From NCBI GenBank assembly GCA_048497495.1, contig JAFHCF010000197.1:1-40821 (forward strand): a DNA stretch of 40,821 nt, given 5' to 3'. The stretch is from JAFHCF01 sp048497495 (lineage in GTDB: Bacteria > Pseudomonadota > Alphaproteobacteria > Rhizobiales > Ancalomicrobiaceae). Shown one piece after another: positions 39,774 through 40,821 of the stretch. The first letter of the stretch is position 1. The number at the start of each line of letters is the position of its first letter. The notes under the pieces are model-generated. The model saw nothing but the letters and a program-made list of their open reading frames with translations. It was not told where the DNA came from and made no database searches. Both the position numbers and the translations under genes were made by a program.

Positions 39774-40786
39774 CCCGCCCCTTGCGTTTCGCCGCGATCG
39801 GCCTCGACCATCGCCACGTCTACCACCTCGTCGGCGACACGCTCGCCGCCGGGGCGGTCTGCGTCGGCTATTGCCCGAGGACCAGCGACGCCCGCGTGGT
39901 GGAGGGGTTCCGCGAGCGCTTCCCGACGCTTCCCGCGATCGATCGGGAGCGCCTGTTCGACGATCCGTCGATCGACTTCGTCGTCTCGGCCGCGATCCCG
40001 CGCGACCGCCCGGCGATCGCCATCCGGGCGATGCGGGCCGGCAAGGACGTGATGGTCGACAAGCCGGGGGCGACGACGCTCGCCGACGTCGCGGCGATCG
40101 AGGCCACGGCGCTCGAGACGGGACGGATCTTCTCGATCTGTTTTTCGGAACGCTTCGTGGTCCGCGCCTGTGAGACGGCGTCGCGTCTCGTCGCGGAGGG
40201 CGCGATCGGGCGCGTCGTCCAGACCACCGGCCTCGGACCGCATCGGCTCAACCGGGGAATCCGTCCGGACTGGTTCTTCGACGGGCAAGCCTACGGCGGC
40301 ATTCTGACCGACATCGCCTCGCACCAGATCGACCAGTTCCTGCATTTCACCGGCTCGGGCGGCGCCGAGATCGTGGCGAGCGCGGTCTCCAACCACGCCC
40401 TGCCCGACGTGCCGGCCTTCGAGGACTACGGCGAGATCCTGCTGCGCTCCGACCACGCCTCGGGCTTCATCCGCGTCGACTGGTACACGCCAGACGGTCT
40501 TCCCACCTGGGGCGACGGGCGGCTCGTGCTGCTCGGCACCGAGGGCTACATCGAGCTGAGGAAATATGTCGACATCGCCGGGCGTCCCGGCGGCGATCAT
40601 CTCTTCCTGACCGATCGCCACGGCACCCGCCACATCGACGCCGGCGGCGAGAGCCTGAGCTATTTCGGCAAGTTCCTCGCCGACCTGCGCGACCGCACGG
40701 CGACCGCCATGCCCCAGGGCCACGCGCTCGCCGTCACCCGCCTCGCCATCACCGCCCAGGCGAAGGCGGCGCGGATCGGCGCCTGA
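39770..40786 (+). CDS. Gfo/Idh/MocA-family oxidoreductase (second)
   Basis: A 338-residue dehydrogenase that starts at the ATG overlapping the previous stop. The cofactor motif is atypical (AAIGLDHRHVYHLVG in place of GxGxxG), while DKPGATT stands at the EKP site and the C-terminal domain has YGGILTDIASHQIDQFLHFTG. As the partner of the first dehydrogenase it may catalyse the second of two redox steps, as in inositol or 1,5-anhydro sugar pathways (inference). The 35 bases after its stop (40787-40821) are GC-rich repeats of CCGG and hold no feature. Confidence 0.88.
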   Translation: MTRPLRFAAIGLDHRHVYHLVGDTLAAGAVCVGYCPRTSDARVVEGFRERFPTLPAIDRERLFDDPSIDFVVSAAIPRDRPAIAIRAMRAGKDVMVDKPGATTLADVAAIEATALETGRIFSICFSERFVVRACETASRLVAEGAIGRVVQTTGLGPHRLNRGIRPDWFFDGQAYGGILTDIASHQIDQFLHFTGSGGAEIVASAVSNHALPDVPAFEDYGEILLRSDHASGFIRVDWYTPDGLPTWGDGRLVLLGTEGYIELRKYVDIAGRPGGDHLFLTDRHGTRHIDAGGESLSYFGKFLADLRDRTATAMPQGHALAVTRLAITAQAKAARIGA

Positions 40787-40821
40787 CGCGCCTCCCGGCC
40801 GGCCGGCCGCCGACGGCCGCC

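Noticed and set aside
1..40821. CRISPR arrays, tRNA or rRNA genes
   Set aside because: No regularly spaced repeats and no tRNA or rRNA signatures were seen on reading the window.

Overview
The window is high-GC DNA, most likely from an alphaproteobacterium of the order Hyphomicrobiales (Rhizobiales). Protein style, operon types and an intergenic palindromic mosaic at 14.2 kb that resembles the RIME-type repeats of that order point this way. The genus cannot be fixed from the sequence.

Bases 1 to about 11,820 are the early half of a Mu-like transposable prophage that has decayed. In order it holds a small phage protein, a ParB/Srx-fold protein, a hypothetical protein, an antisense cargo-like gene between 12-bp direct repeats, the DDE transposase MuA, the ATPase MuB, several small genes, a protein with a DnaA domain IV-like region, a Gam host-nuclease inhibitor and more small genes. 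It then collapses into one 1310-codon reading frame (8607-12539). That frame joins an antirepressor-type N domain, an MT-A70 adenine methyltransferase, a Mu gp28-type terminase and the start of a tail-tip protein, and finally runs antisense into chromosomal DNA. Portal, capsid and most tail genes are missing. The phage DNA ends inside a DadA-like FAD oxidoreductase gene, which keeps only its first ~200 codons.

From 11.8 to 14.2 kb lies a hydroxyproline locus: the truncated dadA-like gene, a 4-hydroxyproline epimerase, and a divergent PAS-AraC regulator. The RIME-like repeat, a flavodoxin-like gene and a LysR gene follow.

From 15.9 to 31.0 kb is a coherent aromatic catabolism island. A bicupin gene faces, across a terminator, a leftward operon of aldehyde dehydrogenase, aspartate-dehydrogenase-like protein, ThDP enzyme and SDR. 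Divergent from that operon is a rightward run: a small recombinase-like HTH protein, a Rieske oxygenase, its VanB/PDR-type reductase, a type I extradiol dioxygenase, a NitT/TauT-type ABC importer, a second SDR, an alpha/beta hydrolase and an IclR regulator. Two promoters in this run (about 22.1 and 25.9 kb) share the same architecture: TTTACA-N17-TA(G/C)GAT, followed directly by two tandem palindromic boxes 19 bp apart. They look like one co-regulated module controlled by the IclR protein.

From 31.0 to 40.8 kb is a sugar or polyol island: an FGGY kinase, a ribose/fructose-type ABC importer (permease, Tat-exported binding protein, single-domain ATPase), a TRAP transporter (DctP plus fused DctQM) with its own promoter and GntR-like operator, and two Gfo/Idh/MocA dehydrogenases. 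Substrates of both islands are inferred only at the class level.
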